Source: Comamonas odontotermitis (GTDB taxonomy: Bacteria; Pseudomonadota; Gammaproteobacteria; Burkholderiales; Burkholderiaceae_C). Taken from it: a DNA stretch of 64,000 nucleotides. A program made the position numbers and the translations under genes. This document shows positions 32,609 through 43,577 of this stretch, one piece after another. Under the pieces are notes generated by a model. The model saw nothing but the letters and a program-made list of their open reading frames with translations, was not told the origin of the DNA and searched no databases. The stretch is from contig NZ_JACHKZ010000015.1 of NCBI RefSeq assembly GCF_014207855.1, forward strand, positions 35,229 through 99,228. The letters run 5' to 3'. Each line of letters starts with the position of its first letter. Position 1 is the first letter of the stretch.

Positions 32609-33526
32609 TCATCGCTGCTTGGCACCTGCGGCTTGCAACAGCTGCGCCACTTGCTGGCCCAGGGCGTCGGCACTGGCCAGGTCAGTGACTTGCGCGCTGG
32701 CAGCAGTGCGCACGAGTGGCGCGTCAGGCTGAAGCTCGTCGCCCCAGGCGGCGCGCAGGTGCAGGGTGTCGCCTTGCCACTGTCCGTGCGCGGCCAGCGG
32801 CATGGAGCAGCTGCCGCCCATGCAGCGGCTGACAGCGCGCTCGGCCGTCACTGCCCTCCAGCTACGGGCATCGGCCATGCTGGCAAACAGTGCCATCAGG
32901 TCTTGCCGGTCTGCGCGGATTTCAATGCCCAATGCGCCCTGGCCCGCGGCGGGCAGCATGGTGTCGGTATCGAATTCGTGGCGGATGCGATCGTGCATGT
33001 CCAGGCGTTTGAGGCCCGCCGCCGCCAGCACGATGCCATCGTATTGACCATCGTCGAGTTTGCGCAGACGGGTGTTCACATTGCCGCGCAGTGGCTGAAT
33101 GTCCAGGTCTGGCCGCAATGCCTTGAGCAGTACCTGGCGGCGCAGGCTGGAGGTGCCGACAACCGCGCCCTGGGGCACGTCATCCAGCCGCGCATAGCGG
33201 TTGGACACCCAGGCATCGCGCGGGTCTTCGCGCTCCAGCACGGCGGCTAGCGCAAAGCCTTCGGGCAGCTCCATCGGTACGTCTTTGAGTGAATGCACGG
33301 CCAGATCGGCGGCGCCGGTCTCCAGCGCGGTCTCCAGCTCTTTGACGAACAGGCCCTTGCCACCCACCTTGGAGAGTGTGCGGTCCAGGATCTGGTCGCC
33401 GCGCGTGGTCATGCCCAGCAGCGAGGCCTGGTGGCCCAGGTTTTGCAGCAACTGCTGTACATGCCGGGCCTGCCACAGGGCGAGCTGGCTTTCACGGGTG
33501 GCGATGGTCAGGGATAGAGAGGTCAT
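32609..33526 (-). CDS. hemC: porphobilinogen deaminase (HemC)
   Basis: The 305-residue enzyme from ATG 33526 shows [66 protein letters not shown] and the dipyrromethane-cofactor cysteine in [11 protein letters not shown]. It polymerises porphobilinogen to hydroxymethylbilane. Four codons upstream are possible. It is divergent from ppc and first in the haem cluster. Confidence 0.93.
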   Translation of the reverse strand: MTSLSLTIATRESQLALWQARHVQQLLQNLGHQASLLGMTTRGDQILDRTLSKVGGKGLFVKELETALETGAADLAVHSLKDVPMELPEGFALAAVLEREDPRDAWVSNRYARLDDVPQGAVVGTSSLRRQVLLKALRPDLDIQPLRGNVNTRLRKLDDGQYDGIVLAAAGLKRLDMHDRIRHEFDTDTMLPAAGQGALGIEIRADRQDLMALFASMADARSWRAVTAERAVSRCMGGSCSMPLAAHGQWQGDTLHLRAAWGDELQPDAPLVRTAASAQVTDLASADALGQQVAQLLQAAGAKQR

Positions 33527-33722
33527 GGGCTTGGGCACCGTCTTCTGCGCTGACCCGCGGCGGATTCCCCACCACTACAGCGAAAAAAGCGACTCAAAAT
33601 AGGTCACAAAATGCAATCTTCGATGCTAGCATGTGCTGCGCCGTGATTGGCGCAGTGCGGATTCGCCCTGCGTAGCGCGCTCTGCCCTCTGCTCTTTGTT
33701 TTGCCACCCGTTTTCCTTTGCC

Positions 33723-36617
33723 ATGACTACTGCCAGCAAAAAAGACTCTCCTGCAGCGCATGCAGTTGCCAAGACCGCAACGCGCAAGACCAGGCTTGCC
33801 GACAGCGCTGCAAGCCAGCCGACCGGCCGCCGCGCCGACAAGGACCAGCCGCTGATCGAGGACATCCGTCTGCTGGGCCGCATTCTGGGCGATGTGATCC
33901 GCGAACAGGAGGGCCAGGCCGCGTTCGACCTGATCGAGCAGGTGCGCCAGCTCTCGGTGGCCTACCGGCGCAATGACGACCAGGACGCGGAAAAATCGCT
34001 CAAAACCCTGCTCAAGCATCTGTCGGGCGACCAGACGGTGAGCGTAATCCGCGCCTTCACCTACTTCTCGCACCTGGCCAATCTGGCGGAAGACCGCCAC
34101 CACATCCGCCGCCGCGAGGTGCACGAGCGCGCAGGCAACACTCAGGAAGGCAGCATTGAAGTGGCGCTGGCGCGGCTGCGCTGGGCGGGGATTCCGGTCA
34201 AGTCGGTGGCCGATACCCTGTCGCACAGCCTGGTATCGCCGGTGCTGACCGCGCACCCGACCGAAGTGCAGCGCAAGAGCATTCTGGACGCCGAGCGCGC
34301 GATTGCCGCCTTGCTGGTGGCGCGTGATGACATTGCAGCCCGTGCCCAGCTCTTCAACAGCAGCAAGGACACGCTCACGCCCAGGCAACTGGCCGACAAC
34401 GAACTGCTGCTGCGTGCGCAGGTAACGCAGCTGTGGCAAACGCGCTTGCTGCGCTTTTCCAAGCTGACGGTAGAGGACGAAATCGACAACGCGCTGTCGT
34501 ACTACCAGGCCACGTTCCTCACCGAGATTCCCAAGCTCTACGCGGCGCTGGAGCGCGAGTTGGGCGAGCGCGATCTGGCAACATTCCTGCGCATGGGCCA
34601 GTGGATTGGCGGCGACCGCGATGGCAACCCCAACGTGACCGCGCACAGCCTGCAAGAGGCCTTGCGCCGCCAGGCTGACCTGGTGCTGCGCCACTACCTC
34701 AAGGAAGTGCATTACCTGGGCGGGGAGCTATCCATGTCGCAACGCCTTGCAGGCACTACGCCCGCACTGCAGGCCCTGGCCGGGCGATCGCCCGACACCA
34801 GCGAGCACCGCGAGGACGAACCCTATCGCCGCGCGTTGATCGGCATGTATGCGCGGCTTGCCGCAACGCTCAAGAACCTCAGCGGCGGCGATGCGGCGCG
34901 CCATGCCGTGGCGCCGCAAAACCCGTATACGACGAGCGATGAGTTTCTGGAAGACCTGCGCGTCATCGAAGACTCGCTGCGCGACAACCATGGCCGTGCG
35001 CTTGCCGAGCAGCGGCTGTCACCGCTGATCCGTGCGGTGCAGGTATTTGGCTTTCACCTCGCCACGGTGGATCTGCGCCAAAGCTCCGATCAGCATGAGG
35101 CCGTAGTGGCAGAATTGCTGGCCACTGGGGGGCTGGAAGCCGATTACGCCCAGTTGCCTGAAGCTGCCAAGCGCGAGCTGCTGATCAGCCTGCTGTGCGA
35201 CGCGCGCCCGCTGCGTGTGGTAGGGGCCCGGTACAGCGACAAGACCCAGAGCGAGATGGCCATCTTTGAGCGGGCCTGCCAATCGGTGAAGCTGTATGGG
35301 CGCGATGCCATCCGGCACTACATCATCAGCCACACCGAAGCGGTGAGCGACCTGCTCGAAGTGCTGCTGCTGCAAAAGGAGGTGGGCCTGCTGACCGGGC
35401 GTATCAACGACGGCCAATCGCAGGCCGCGCTGATCGTGAGCCCGCTCTTCGAGACCATCGACGACCTGCGCAACGCCGCCAGCATCATGCGTGAATACTA
35501 TGCGCTGCCGCATATTGCGTCTCTCATCCAGCGCAGTGGGGCGGAGCAGGACATCATGCTCGGCTACAGCGACAGCAACAAGGATGGCGGCATCTTCACC
35601 AGCAATTGGGAGCTGTACCAGGCCGAGATTGCATTGGTGGCGTTGTTTGACGAACTCAGCAAGCCGCACAGGGTGCAACTGCGGCTGTTCCATGGCCGAG
35701 GCGGTACCGTTGGCCGTGGCGGTGGGCCCAGCTATCAGGCCATTCTTGCGCAGCCGCCGGGCACGGTGCGTGGCCAGATTCGCCTCACCGAGCAAGGGGA
35801 GGTGATCGCTTCCAAATACGCCAATCCCGAAATCGGCCGCCGCAATCTGGAAACCTTGGTCGCCGCCACGCTGGAAGCCACCTTGCTGCAGCCCACCAAG
35901 CCCGCTACGCAAGCGTTTCTGGCAGCAGCCGCCGACTTGTCGGCGGCCAGCATGGCCGCGTACCGCGAACTGGTTTATGGCACCAAGGGGTTCGAGAGCT
36001 ACTTCTTCAGCTCCACCCCGATCCGCGAAATTGCCGAGCTGAACATCGGCTCGCGCCCCGCATCGCGCAAGGCCAACCAGCGCATTGAAGACCTGCGCGC
36101 CATCCCCTGGGGCTTCAGCTGGGGCCAATGCCGCCTCACCTTGCCAGGCTGGTATGGCTTTGGCACGGCGGTGCAGGCTTTCGTGAACCAGGAAGGCAAG
36201 TCTCCCAAAGCGCAGTGGGCCCTGCTGCAGAAAATGTACCGCCAGTGGCCATTCTTTCGCACCCTGCTGTCCAACATGGACATGGTGCTGGCCAAGAGCG
36301 ACCTGGCGCTCGCTTCGCGCTACAGCGAACTGGTGGCCGACACACGCCTGCGCAAGCGCGTGTTCCAGGCGATCGAGACCGAATGGAAGAGCACCGCGCA
36401 TGCCCTGGCCCAGATCACTGGCGAACAGAACCGCTTGGCCAACAATCCGGCGCTGGAGCGCTCCATCCGCCACCGCTTCCCCTACATCGATCCGCTGCAC
36501 CACCTGCAGGTCGAGCTCATCCGCCGCTGGCGCAGCGGCGAGGACAACGAGCGTGTGAAAACCGGCATCCATATCTCGATCAACGGCATCGCGGCGGCAT
36601 TACGCAATACGGGTTGA
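33723..36617 (+). CDS. ppc: phosphoenolpyruvate carboxylase
   Basis: The product from ATG 33723 is 964 residues. It carries the PEPC signatures [13 protein letters not shown] with catalytic His, [30 protein letters not shown] and [16 protein letters not shown]. It makes oxaloacetate from PEP and bicarbonate to refill the TCA cycle. A longer frame from 33633 adds a non-homologous leader. The 196-base gap to hemC holds both promoters. Confidence 0.95.
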   Translation: MTTASKKDSPAAHAVAKTATRKTRLADSAASQPTGRRADKDQPLIEDIRLLGRILGDVIREQEGQAAFDLIEQVRQLSVAYRRNDDQDAEKSLKTLLKHLSGDQTVSVIRAFTYFSHLANLAEDRHHIRRREVHERAGNTQEGSIEVALARLRWAGIPVKSVADTLSHSLVSPVLTAHPTEVQRKSILDAERAIAALLVARDDIAARAQLFNSSKDTLTPRQLADNELLLRAQVTQLWQTRLLRFSKLTVEDEIDNALSYYQATFLTEIPKLYAALERELGERDLATFLRMGQWIGGDRDGNPNVTAHSLQEALRRQADLVLRHYLKEVHYLGGELSMSQRLAGTTPALQALAGRSPDTSEHREDEPYRRALIGMYARLAATLKNLSGGDAARHAVAPQNPYTTSDEFLEDLRVIEDSLRDNHGRALAEQRLSPLIRAVQVFGFHLATVDLRQSSDQHEAVVAELLATGGLEADYAQLPEAAKRELLISLLCDARPLRVVGARYSDKTQSEMAIFERACQSVKLYGRDAIRHYIISHTEAVSDLLEVLLLQKEVGLLTGRINDGQSQAALIVSPLFETIDDLRNAASIMREYYALPHIASLIQRSGAEQDIMLGYSDSNKDGGIFTSNWELYQAEIALVALFDELSKPHRVQLRLFHGRGGTVGRGGGPSYQAILAQPPGTVRGQIRLTEQGEVIASKYANPEIGRRNLETLVAATLEATLLQPTKPATQAFLAAAADLSAASMAAYRELVYGTKGFESYFFSSTPIREIAELNIGSRPASRKANQRIEDLRAIPWGFSWGQCRLTLPGWYGFGTAVQAFVNQEGKSPKAQWALLQKMYRQWPFFRTLLSNMDMVLAKSDLALASRYSELVADTRLRKRVFQAIETEWKSTAHALAQITGEQNRLANNPALERSIRHRFPYIDPLHHLQVELIRRWRSGEDNERVKTGIHISINGIAAALRNTG

Positions 36618-36673
36618 GGGAATTTACATCTGTAAAAAATGTTTGTTGGAAATTTTCTTTGGCTTATTGGTTA

Positions 36674-38605
36674 ATGAATATGAAATTACGTCATTGCGTC
36701 TCCGTGTGGGCTCTGGGGCTGATATCACTGGCTGGTGTGGCCTTTGCTCAGCAAACGGTGCCTGCTGATGGTTTTCGAGTCAACGCGTATCAGCAGCCGC
36801 TGAACACGCCCCAAGAGTTTGTTCTCACCAAAGGCATGCAGGCGGGTCTGGCAGTTGAGCCGGTTCACATTGATCTGGGCGAATGGAGTGGCCTTAAATC
36901 TGTTTCCCAGGGTCCGATGCTCCTGGTAGGCCAGTCGCGGGAGATCAGTCAGACGCAATCGACACAAGCATTGAGTTCGATGCTGCAATGGCGCGCTTCT
37001 GCCAATGGCGGATCGGTGGCGGCCATCAGTGTTCGTTCAGGAGGCGCCGAGGGGATGCGCCTAGGCGTTGTGGTGGATCAGTTACCCGGCAACGCGTTGC
37101 TGCGCCTCTACACCGACCATCAGCCCAACGCTGTGTTCGAAATTGCCGGCCAGCGTGTCATGCAGATTCTCCAGGCCAATCTGGACGCAGGCGACCGCAG
37201 CGAAGCGGGCCGCACGTGGTGGACGCCCAGCAATTCGGGCGATCAGGTAACCCTGGAGATTGAACTGCCAGCTGGCACGTTGCGAGAGGCGCTGAAGATT
37301 GCATTGCCACGCGTGATGCATATCTATGAAAACCTGTCCTTGCCCATTGGCGACGAGGCTGGCGCGGCGATCGATGAAAAGACCATGCCGCTTGGCAATC
37401 CGCTTACCTGCCATTTGGATGCCACTTGCTACAGCCAATACGATATGCAGCGCCGCGGCGTTGCCCGCATGGCCTATATCACCGAAAGAGGGGCAGATGG
37501 CAGCTATTCCTATGGCCTGTGCACCGGCGCCTTGCTCAATGACTACCAGTCTTCCCGGACACCGTATTTCCTGACTGCGGCCCACTGCATTTCCTCCCAG
37601 ACCCTGGCTTCTGCACTGGAGACCGATTGGTTCTATTCTTCCAGCAGTTGCGGCAGCAATAGCCTGTCGCCCAATAGCGTGAATCTGCGCAATGGTGCGC
37701 AATTGCTGTATTCCAGCGCCAATCCGGATGTCACGCTGTTAAAGCTCAATGATGTGCCTCCTGCGGGTGCCTATTTTCTGGGTTGGGATAGCAATCCTGT
37801 TCCATTGAGCAGCAGTGTGGTTGGCATTCATCACCCCGATGGGGGACTGCAGAAAATCAGCATGGGCGTGACACCGCTTCGTGCCAACTGCACCCCTAGG
37901 GGTGGCAATTTCAACTGCTCCATAGGGGGAAGTACCGGCAATTATTACTACGTGCAGTGGAGTCAGGGATTGACCCAGCCCGGTAGCAGCGGCTCGCCGT
38001 TGTTCTACCAAGGGTTGGTCACGGGTGTTCTGTCAGGTGGATCGACTGCGAGCTGTCCAGCTTCTGACGCCACTAGCATTTACCCAAGCTTGAGCAGCGT
38101 TTTTCCAGAACTGCGCAAATGGCTGGTTGATGCCAATGCCAAACCAAATTCTGATCCGGCACGTGTGCCCGTCTACCGCTTTCTTAACACCCAGACGGGT
38201 TCCCACTTTTTTACAGCCGATGCGAGCGAGAGGAACCATTTGATTGCCAACAGCCCGGTGTTCCAGTATGAAAACATTGCTTTCTATGCTTCCAAACAGT
38301 CGGTAACGGCTCCCGATGCGGTGTATCGCTTCTATAACACCAGCGCTAACTCCCATTTCTATACGATCAATGAGGACGAGCGCAGGAGCGTGATCGCCAA
38401 TTACCCGGCTTTCAGGGAAGAAGGTATTTCCTGGTATGCACGAAAAACGGAAGGGGAGGGCAGTATTGCAATGTACCGTTTCTACAATATGAATACCGGC
38501 TCCCACTTCTACACCATCAATGTCTCGGAGCGAGACTTTGTGATCGCAAATTACACCCACCTCCGATTCGAGGGAACCAGCTACTATGTATGGAGTAGCC
38601 AGTAA
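36674..38605 (+). CDS. secreted trypsin-like serine protease with three C-terminal repeats
   Basis: The 643-residue protein has a signal peptide (LGLISLAGVAFAQQ), an N-terminal propeptide-like part, and a chymotrypsin fold. Its triad residues are visible: His in YFLTAAHCIS, Asp in NPDVTLLKL and Ser in PGSSGSPLFYQG. The domain resembles lysyl endopeptidases. Three tandem copies of a 45-residue repeat (VYRFYNTxxxSHFYTxxxxER..VIANYP, the DUF5648 type) end the protein and may bind glycans or surfaces. It is unlinked to ppc in function and has a terminator at 38631. Confidence 0.85.
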   Translation: MNMKLRHCVSVWALGLISLAGVAFAQQTVPADGFRVNAYQQPLNTPQEFVLTKGMQAGLAVEPVHIDLGEWSGLKSVSQGPMLLVGQSREISQTQSTQALSSMLQWRASANGGSVAAISVRSGGAEGMRLGVVVDQLPGNALLRLYTDHQPNAVFEIAGQRVMQILQANLDAGDRSEAGRTWWTPSNSGDQVTLEIELPAGTLREALKIALPRVMHIYENLSLPIGDEAGAAIDEKTMPLGNPLTCHLDATCYSQYDMQRRGVARMAYITERGADGSYSYGLCTGALLNDYQSSRTPYFLTAAHCISSQTLASALETDWFYSSSSCGSNSLSPNSVNLRNGAQLLYSSANPDVTLLKLNDVPPAGAYFLGWDSNPVPLSSSVVGIHHPDGGLQKISMGVTPLRANCTPRGGNFNCSIGGSTGNYYYVQWSQGLTQPGSSGSPLFYQGLVTGVLSGGSTASCPASDATSIYPSLSSVFPELRKWLVDANAKPNSDPARVPVYRFLNTQTGSHFFTADASERNHLIANSPVFQYENIAFYASKQSVTAPDAVYRFYNTSANSHFYTINEDERRSVIANYPAFREEGISWYARKTEGEGSIAMYRFYNMNTGSHFYTINVSERDFVIANYTHLRFEGTSYYVWSSQ

Positions 38606-38630
38606 ATGCGTATGCGCATGGCTTGGGTAT

Positions 38631-38664
38631 AAAAGCACGGCCTCTAGGCCGTGCTTTTATTTTT
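38631..38664. terminator. bidirectional terminator
   Basis: AAAAGCACGGCC and GGCCGTGCTTTT form a 12-bp stem with a TCTA loop; further Ts follow on the right. It separates the protease gene from the convergent sulfurtransferase gene. Confidence 0.9.
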
Positions 38665-38742
38665 GGTCTGGATTTTTTGGAGCTGAATCGTATTGATCCC
38701 GTTTCAGGCCCAGTGCAGGGATGAAAGTTTCGTGCCGGCGTT

Positions 38743-39627
38743 TCACCCGCGCTCCACCGGCCGTGCCGCATCGCTGCACCATTCGCTCCAGCTGCCTGCA
38801 AACAAGGCCGTGGGCGCGTAGCCTGCGATTTCCATGGCAATCAGATTGGGCAGGGCGCTCACGCCGCTGCCGCATTGGTGAACGACGGTGCCAGGATCGC
38901 GGTCGCCCAGCAGTGCGTCAAATTCGGCCCGCAATTCGGCAGCAGGTTTGAAGCGCCCATCCGCGCCGATGTTGGTGCTGAACAGGCGGTTGAGCGCCCC
39001 AGGAATGTGGCCGGCCACCGGATCGAGCGGCTCCACCTCGCCGCGGTAGCGGGCGGGCGCGCGGGCATCGATCACGGTCTGCGTACTGCCCAGCGCTTGC
39101 AGCACCTGGCCTGCGGTGCGCAGCTCGCGCAATGGGGCTTTCAACTCGAAATTGCTCTGGAAATGGCTGGTGGGCTTGCCACTCTCCACCGCTCCGCCCG
39201 TGGCTTGCCAGGCCTGCAGGCCACCGTCGAGCACGGCGACGGCATCGTGGCCTGCCCATTTCAGCATCCACCACAGGCGGCCTGCGTAGTTGACGCCATT
39301 GCGGTCATACACCACGGCCTGCATGTCGTTGCGAAAGCCGACCTGCGACAGCCACGTGGCAAAGGTTTCGCGCGTGGGCAGGGGGTGGCGGCCGCCGGAT
39401 GCCGCAGAAATCACCCGGCCAGCGCCGTCATGCGGGGCGCTGAGGTTCTTGTCGAGGTTGGCGTAGATCGCGCCGGCAATGTGCACTTCGTCATACAGTG
39501 CTTCGCCCGCCAGGGGTTGGGCCAGCTCGAAGGTGCAGTCGAACACCATGACGCTGCCGGGCGAGCTTTGCTGCAGGGCCTGCAGCTGGGCGGGGGTGAT
39601 GAGGGTGGTATAGGGGGGGGTTGCCAT
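38743..39627 (-). CDS. sseA: 3-mercaptopyruvate sulfurtransferase (rhodanese family)
   Basis: The 294-residue product from ATG 39627 contains two rhodanese domains. The second holds the active-site loop VVHQCGSGVSALPNLIAM with the catalytic Cys, and the family's CGSGVTA pattern is nearly exact. The first domain keeps VFDCTFELAQP and the linking ATGGRHPLP-like region. It transfers sulfur from 3-mercaptopyruvate to thiols or cyanide. A run of eight Gs on the plus strand at 39613 encodes TPP near the N-terminus. Confidence 0.9.
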   Translation of the reverse strand: MATPPYTTLITPAQLQALQQSSPGSVMVFDCTFELAQPLAGEALYDEVHIAGAIYANLDKNLSAPHDGAGRVISAASGGRHPLPTRETFATWLSQVGFRNDMQAVVYDRNGVNYAGRLWWMLKWAGHDAVAVLDGGLQAWQATGGAVESGKPTSHFQSNFELKAPLRELRTAGQVLQALGSTQTVIDARAPARYRGEVEPLDPVAGHIPGALNRLFSTNIGADGRFKPAAELRAEFDALLGDRDPGTVVHQCGSGVSALPNLIAMEIAGYAPTALFAGSWSEWCSDAARPVERG

Positions 39628-39777
39628 TGCAGTGCTCCAAAAATACGGCTGATGCAGGCCGGACAAGACCCGCTCAAGCCCGAAAAGAGTCGCTTTCAGC
39701 CATTATGGTGCAGCGCCACTAGCGCAGGGCCTTATGGATAGAAATGCGGCTAGCGCATTGCTGGTGTGCGCTGTCAG

Positions 39778-40659
39778 CTATCCTTTGCGCAGCACGGTGG
39801 CGGCAATGCCGCTGCCCACGATCAGCGCCATGCCGATCCAGCCGATGGCCGGGATCTGGTCGCCAAACACCACAATGCTGGCCAGCCCCCCGAACACGAT
39901 GCCCGAGTACTGGAGGTTGGCTACGACCAGGGTCGCGCGGCGCGTGATGGCACTGGCGTAGGCCATGGTCATGAACAGCTGGCCTGCTGTGGCCAGAATG
40001 CCGATGGGTATGTGCCAGAGTGCGGGCCAGCCGGGGAAGGGCGAGGCGCCGGTGAACAACATGGTCAGCCCGCCTGCAACAGCGGAGCCCACCGCAAAGT
40101 AGAAGACCACGCGCTGCTCGGACTCTCCGATGCGCGACAGCGCCACCACTTGCATGTAGGCAAAGGCAGACATCAGGCCTGACAGCAGGCCGATGATGCC
40201 GGCAAACAGCTGCTCGGCATCCATGCTGGGGCGCAGCATCAGCAGCACGCCGGCAAAGCCGATGAGGACGGTGAGCACCAGCGGAATATTGAGTGCTGGC
40301 TGGTCGCCTGCCGCCTTGGGCCGCCAGGCCATGAGCGCGCCGCCCACCACAAAGGCCGCAATCCAGAGGCTGCTCATGTAGTTGAGCGTCATGGCAGTGG
40401 CCAGCGGCAGCTTGCCGATGGAGTAGAACCAGAAGCCCATCGAGAGCACGCCGATGAAGCTGCGCCAGGCGTGCATCAGCGGGTACTGGGTGCCCAGGGT
40501 GATGCTCTTGCGCCGGGCCAGCCACCACAGCAAGGCCATGCTGATGAGGCCGCGGTAGAAGATGATCTCTGCCGCGTTGTAGTGGGCAGATGCGAATTTG
40601 ATGCACACGCCCATGAGTGCGAAACAAAAGGCGGCGGCCACCATCCACAGGGCTTGCAT
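39778..40659 (-). CDS. EamA/DMT-family membrane transporter
   Basis: The 293-residue product from ATG 40659 has ten predicted helices in two EamA halves (AAFCFALMGVCIKFASA, RGLISMALLWWLARR, LNYMSSLWIAAFVVGGALM, VLTVLIGFAGVLLMLRP and so on). DMT transporters of this kind export amino acids or metabolites, but the substrate cannot be read off. It is 83 bases downstream of the Rieske gene on the same strand; a palindromic element lies between them. Confidence 0.85.
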   Translation of the reverse strand: MQALWMVAAAFCFALMGVCIKFASAHYNAAEIIFYRGLISMALLWWLARRKSITLGTQYPLMHAWRSFIGVLSMGFWFYSIGKLPLATAMTLNYMSSLWIAAFVVGGALMAWRPKAAGDQPALNIPLVLTVLIGFAGVLLMLRPSMDAEQLFAGIIGLLSGLMSAFAYMQVVALSRIGESEQRVVFYFAVGSAVAGGLTMLFTGASPFPGWPALWHIPIGILATAGQLFMTMAYASAITRRATLVVANLQYSGIVFGGLASIVVFGDQIPAIGWIGMALIVGSGIAATVLRKG

Positions 40660-40680
40660 CGGAATGACTCTGTAATAAAA

Positions 40681-40717
40681 AAGCTGCTTGCGCTTATTGA
40701 TTAAGCGCGAGCAGCTA
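40681..40717. repeat. dispersed palindromic element
   Basis: AGCTGCTTGCGCTTA and TAAGCGCGAGCAGCT form a nearly perfect stem with a short loop, a well preserved member of the family seen at 22600. It sits between the transporter and the oxygenase gene. Confidence 0.6.
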
Positions 40718-40742
40718 TTGATTTGATAGTAATTGAGAGGAA

Positions 40743-41882
40743 TTACTTCGCCAAAACAGCGTCTTTCATCATACTGCGATACCACTCATGAAAGTGCTGC
40801 ATGCCGTCTTCCATGGGACTCTGGTAGGGGCCGACTTCGTTGTCGCCGCGCTCCCAGAGGGCCCGACGGCCCGCGTCCATGCGCTCGCCGATCTCGTCGT
40901 CTTCAATGGCGGTTTCCATATAGGCCGCACGCTGGGCCTGCACGAACTCGGGCTCGAAGGCGCTGATTTCCTCCGGGTAATAGAACTCGACCACGTTCAT
41001 GGTCTTTTCCGGGCTGATCGGGTGCAGGGTCGAGACGGTCAGCACATGCGGATACCACTCGACCATGATGTGCGGGTAGTAGGTGAGCCAGATGGCGCCA
41101 TGCTCGGGCATCTGCCCGCCACGGTAGGCCAGCAGCACTTCGTGCCACTTTTTGTAGGTGTCGGAGCCGGGGCGGGCAAAGCCGGGCGCAATGCCCACGG
41201 TCTGCACCGAGTACTCCTTGCCGAACTCCCACTTGAGATCGTCACAGGTGACGAAATTGCCCAGTCCAGGATGGAAGGGGCCGACGTGGTAGTCCTCCAG
41301 ATAGACCTCGATGAAGGTCTTCCAGTTGTAGTTGCACTCGTGCATTTCCACGTGGTTGAGCACAAAGCCGTCAAAGCTGAGCGCAGCGGCGGGGCCCATG
41401 CCAGCGAGGTCAGCCAGGATGTCACGGCCATTGTCTTCAAACAGCAGGCCGTTCCATTCGCGCAAACGGTAGTTGTTGAGGTTGAGACAAGGGTCTTGCG
41501 CGAAATGTGGAGCGCCCAGCAGCTCGCCGCTGGGGCTGTAGGTCCAGCGGTGCAGCGGGCAGACGATGTTGCCGCCTGCACTGCCTTTTTGCTGGTGATG
41601 GAGCGAACCCCGACCTTTGAGCATGACCGCCTGGCGGTGGCGGCAGACGTTGGAGATCAGCTCGGCCTGGCCGGAGGCGCTGCGCACGAGGGCGCGCCCC
41701 TCCTTTTCATGCGGAAGGGCATAGTAGTCGCCAATCTCGGGGATCGCCAGCTGGTGGCCGACATACTTGGGGCCGTGCTGGAAGATGGTTTGCATCTCGC
41801 GCTCAAAGAGCGCTTGATCGAAATAGCTTGAAACTGGAAGTTGGCTTGCGGCCTGCTGCAGTTGAAGACTTAAATCAGACAT
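40743..41882 (-). CDS. Rieske-type aromatic ring-hydroxylating oxygenase, alpha subunit
   Basis: The 379-residue protein has a Rieske [2Fe-2S] site, CRHRQ ... CPLHRW (residues about 82-112), and a catalytic domain with the mononuclear iron 2-His-1-carboxylate region EVYLEDYHVGPFHPGLG. The family includes dioxygenases and monooxygenases (choline, vanillate and others), and the substrate is not apparent. No reductase or small subunit is adjacent, so it must share electron carriers encoded elsewhere. Confidence 0.87.
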   Translation of the reverse strand: MSDLSLQLQQAASQLPVSSYFDQALFEREMQTIFQHGPKYVGHQLAIPEIGDYYALPHEKEGRALVRSASGQAELISNVCRHRQAVMLKGRGSLHHQQKGSAGGNIVCPLHRWTYSPSGELLGAPHFAQDPCLNLNNYRLREWNGLLFEDNGRDILADLAGMGPAAALSFDGFVLNHVEMHECNYNWKTFIEVYLEDYHVGPFHPGLGNFVTCDDLKWEFGKEYSVQTVGIAPGFARPGSDTYKKWHEVLLAYRGGQMPEHGAIWLTYYPHIMVEWYPHVLTVSTLHPISPEKTMNVVEFYYPEEISAFEPEFVQAQRAAYMETAIEDDEIGERMDAGRRALWERGDNEVGPYQSPMEDGMQHFHEWYRSMMKDAVLAK

Positions 41883-42268
41883 GGGTGACCTGACCTAAAG
41901 ACTCCCCACAGGGAGGTTGCGCGTGCATGCGCAGAGAAAAAATAAAACCGGCTACCCTAGAAGAATACCGGTTTCGCGAACAATGGGATTATACCCAGTG
42001 GGGTTATTCCCGTTCCGTTCATGCGTGAATTGAGAGCAATTCTCGGCTACAGAACGGAACTGCCTTTCCATACTGGCTTCAAAATTCTATCAAATTGATA
42101 GCTGAATGCGCGCTCTAGTTGGGCGAAAGCCCTGTCTGGAGAACTGGATATGATGGCCCGCTGGTCTGCGCCTTGCAGGGACAGCGGGAGCTGTGTTCGT
42201 GGTGGCGCGCGCAGCGCCTAAAATCATCGCTTTCCATTCCGTTTTAGCGGCAACTCCGGTTGCCCCGC
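41883..42268. other. intergenic region
   Basis: I see no gene. The stretch includes AACCGGCTACCCTAGAAGAA followed by TACCGGTTT near 41945, an inverted arrangement, and a TCAAATTGATAG motif at 42090 that also occurs in the dispersed palindrome family. It probably holds the divergent promoters of the oxygenase and the xseB operon. Confidence 0.4.
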
Positions 42269-42532
42269 ATGCCCATGCCCAAGGCCACAGCCTCCAAGGC
42301 GTCTGCCACGCCAGATTTGCCCGAACCCGCCAACTATGAAAGCGCCTTGCAGGAGCTCGAAGGCTTGGTGGCGCGCATCGAATCGGGCCAGTTGCCGCTC
42401 GACGACATGCTGGCCGCATACCAGCGCGGCGCCGTGTTGCTGGCCTACTGCCGTGGCAAGCTCGAAGCCGTGCAGGACCAGATCAAGGTACTGGATAACG
42501 GACAGCTCAAGCCCTGGGCGAGCGAGGAATAA
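42269..42532 (+). CDS. xseB: exodeoxyribonuclease VII small subunit
   Basis: The 87-residue product from ATG 42269 has the XseB core [20 protein letters not shown] followed by [24 protein letters not shown]. It pairs with XseA in ExoVII to degrade single-stranded DNA. Alternative starts exist a few codons upstream. It is first in an operon with ispA and dxs, a common proteobacterial order. Confidence 0.93.
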   Translation: MPMPKATASKASATPDLPEPANYESALQELEGLVARIESGQLPLDDMLAAYQRGAVLLAYCRGKLEAVQDQIKVLDNGQLKPWASEE

Positions 42533-42540
42533 AGAGAACA

Positions 42541-43449
42541 ATGACAGCAGCGCACGAAAATTTTGCACAGTGGTGCAGCGATGAACTCGCCCGCGTGGAA
42601 GCGGCCTTGAACCAATGGATCGTGGCGGATGCTCCAGCCAATCTGGGCGAGCCCATGCGCTACGCCGTGCTCGATGGTGGAAAGCGCCTGCGCCCCCTGC
42701 TGGTGCTGGCCGCTGCCCAGTCCGCAGGTCCGCTGGGCGTGCCGCAGGCCGAAGCCGCCTTGCGCGCGGGCTGTGCGGTAGAGCTGATCCATGCCTATTC
42801 GCTGGTGCACGATGACATGCCCTGCATGGACAACGATGTGCTGCGCCGGGGTAAACCCACGGTGCATGTGCAGTTTGGCGAGGCCCAGGCGCTACTGGCG
42901 GGCGACGCTCTGCAGGCTTTGGCGTTTGAATTGCTGGTGCCCGAGGGGCGCGATATTCCCGACGTCATGCAGGCGCGGTTGTGCCGCCAGTTGGCACTCG
43001 CTGCAGGCTACAACGGCATGGCAGGGGGGCAGGCGATCGATCTGGCAAGCGTTGGCAAGAGCCTGACACAGCCCCAGTTGCAGCAGATGCACAAGCTCAA
43101 GACGGGTGCGCTGCTGCAGTCCAGTGTGGAAATGGGCGCCACCTGCGCCGGTATTACCGGCGCTGCACTGGCAGCGCTGCGGCAATACGGCGCGGCACTG
43201 GGCCTGGCCTTTCAGGTCATCGACGATGTGCTTGATGTGGTGGCGGATTCCGCCACCTTGGGCAAGACGGCAGGTAAGGATGCGGACAATGACAAGCCTA
43301 CCTATGTATCGCTGATGGGCCTGGATGCCGCCCGTGCCTACGCCAATGATTTGTTGGCCGAGGCGCAGCTGGCGCTGGCAGGCAGTGGCCTTGCGCAACC
43401 GCGCGCGCTGGCCGCGTTGGCCGATATGGTGGTGCGCCGCAGCCATTGA
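42541..43449 (+). CDS. ispA: farnesyl diphosphate synthase (polyprenyl synthetase)
   Basis: The 302-residue protein has the first aspartate-rich motif DDMPCMDND, the second DDVLDVVADS, and GGKRLRPLLVLAAA. It condenses IPP with DMAPP and GPP to farnesyl diphosphate for quinone and undecaprenol synthesis. Eight bases separate it from xseB. Confidence 0.94.
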   Translation: MTAAHENFAQWCSDELARVEAALNQWIVADAPANLGEPMRYAVLDGGKRLRPLLVLAAAQSAGPLGVPQAEAALRAGCAVELIHAYSLVHDDMPCMDNDVLRRGKPTVHVQFGEAQALLAGDALQALAFELLVPEGRDIPDVMQARLCRQLALAAGYNGMAGGQAIDLASVGKSLTQPQLQQMHKLKTGALLQSSVEMGATCAGITGAALAALRQYGAALGLAFQVIDDVLDVVADSATLGKTAGKDADNDKPTYVSLMGLDAARAYANDLLAEAQLALAGSGLAQPRALAALADMVVRRSH

Positions 43450-43577
43450 GGCATGTTGCAAAAAGTGCCTTGATGTTGGTCAATTTGCCCAAGGCGCTAC
43501 CATAGACCATTGCGATTTGAACAAAAAACTGCGCCAGCGATTGTCTGGCATGCGCAGTCAGCTATCGAAACAGTAGT

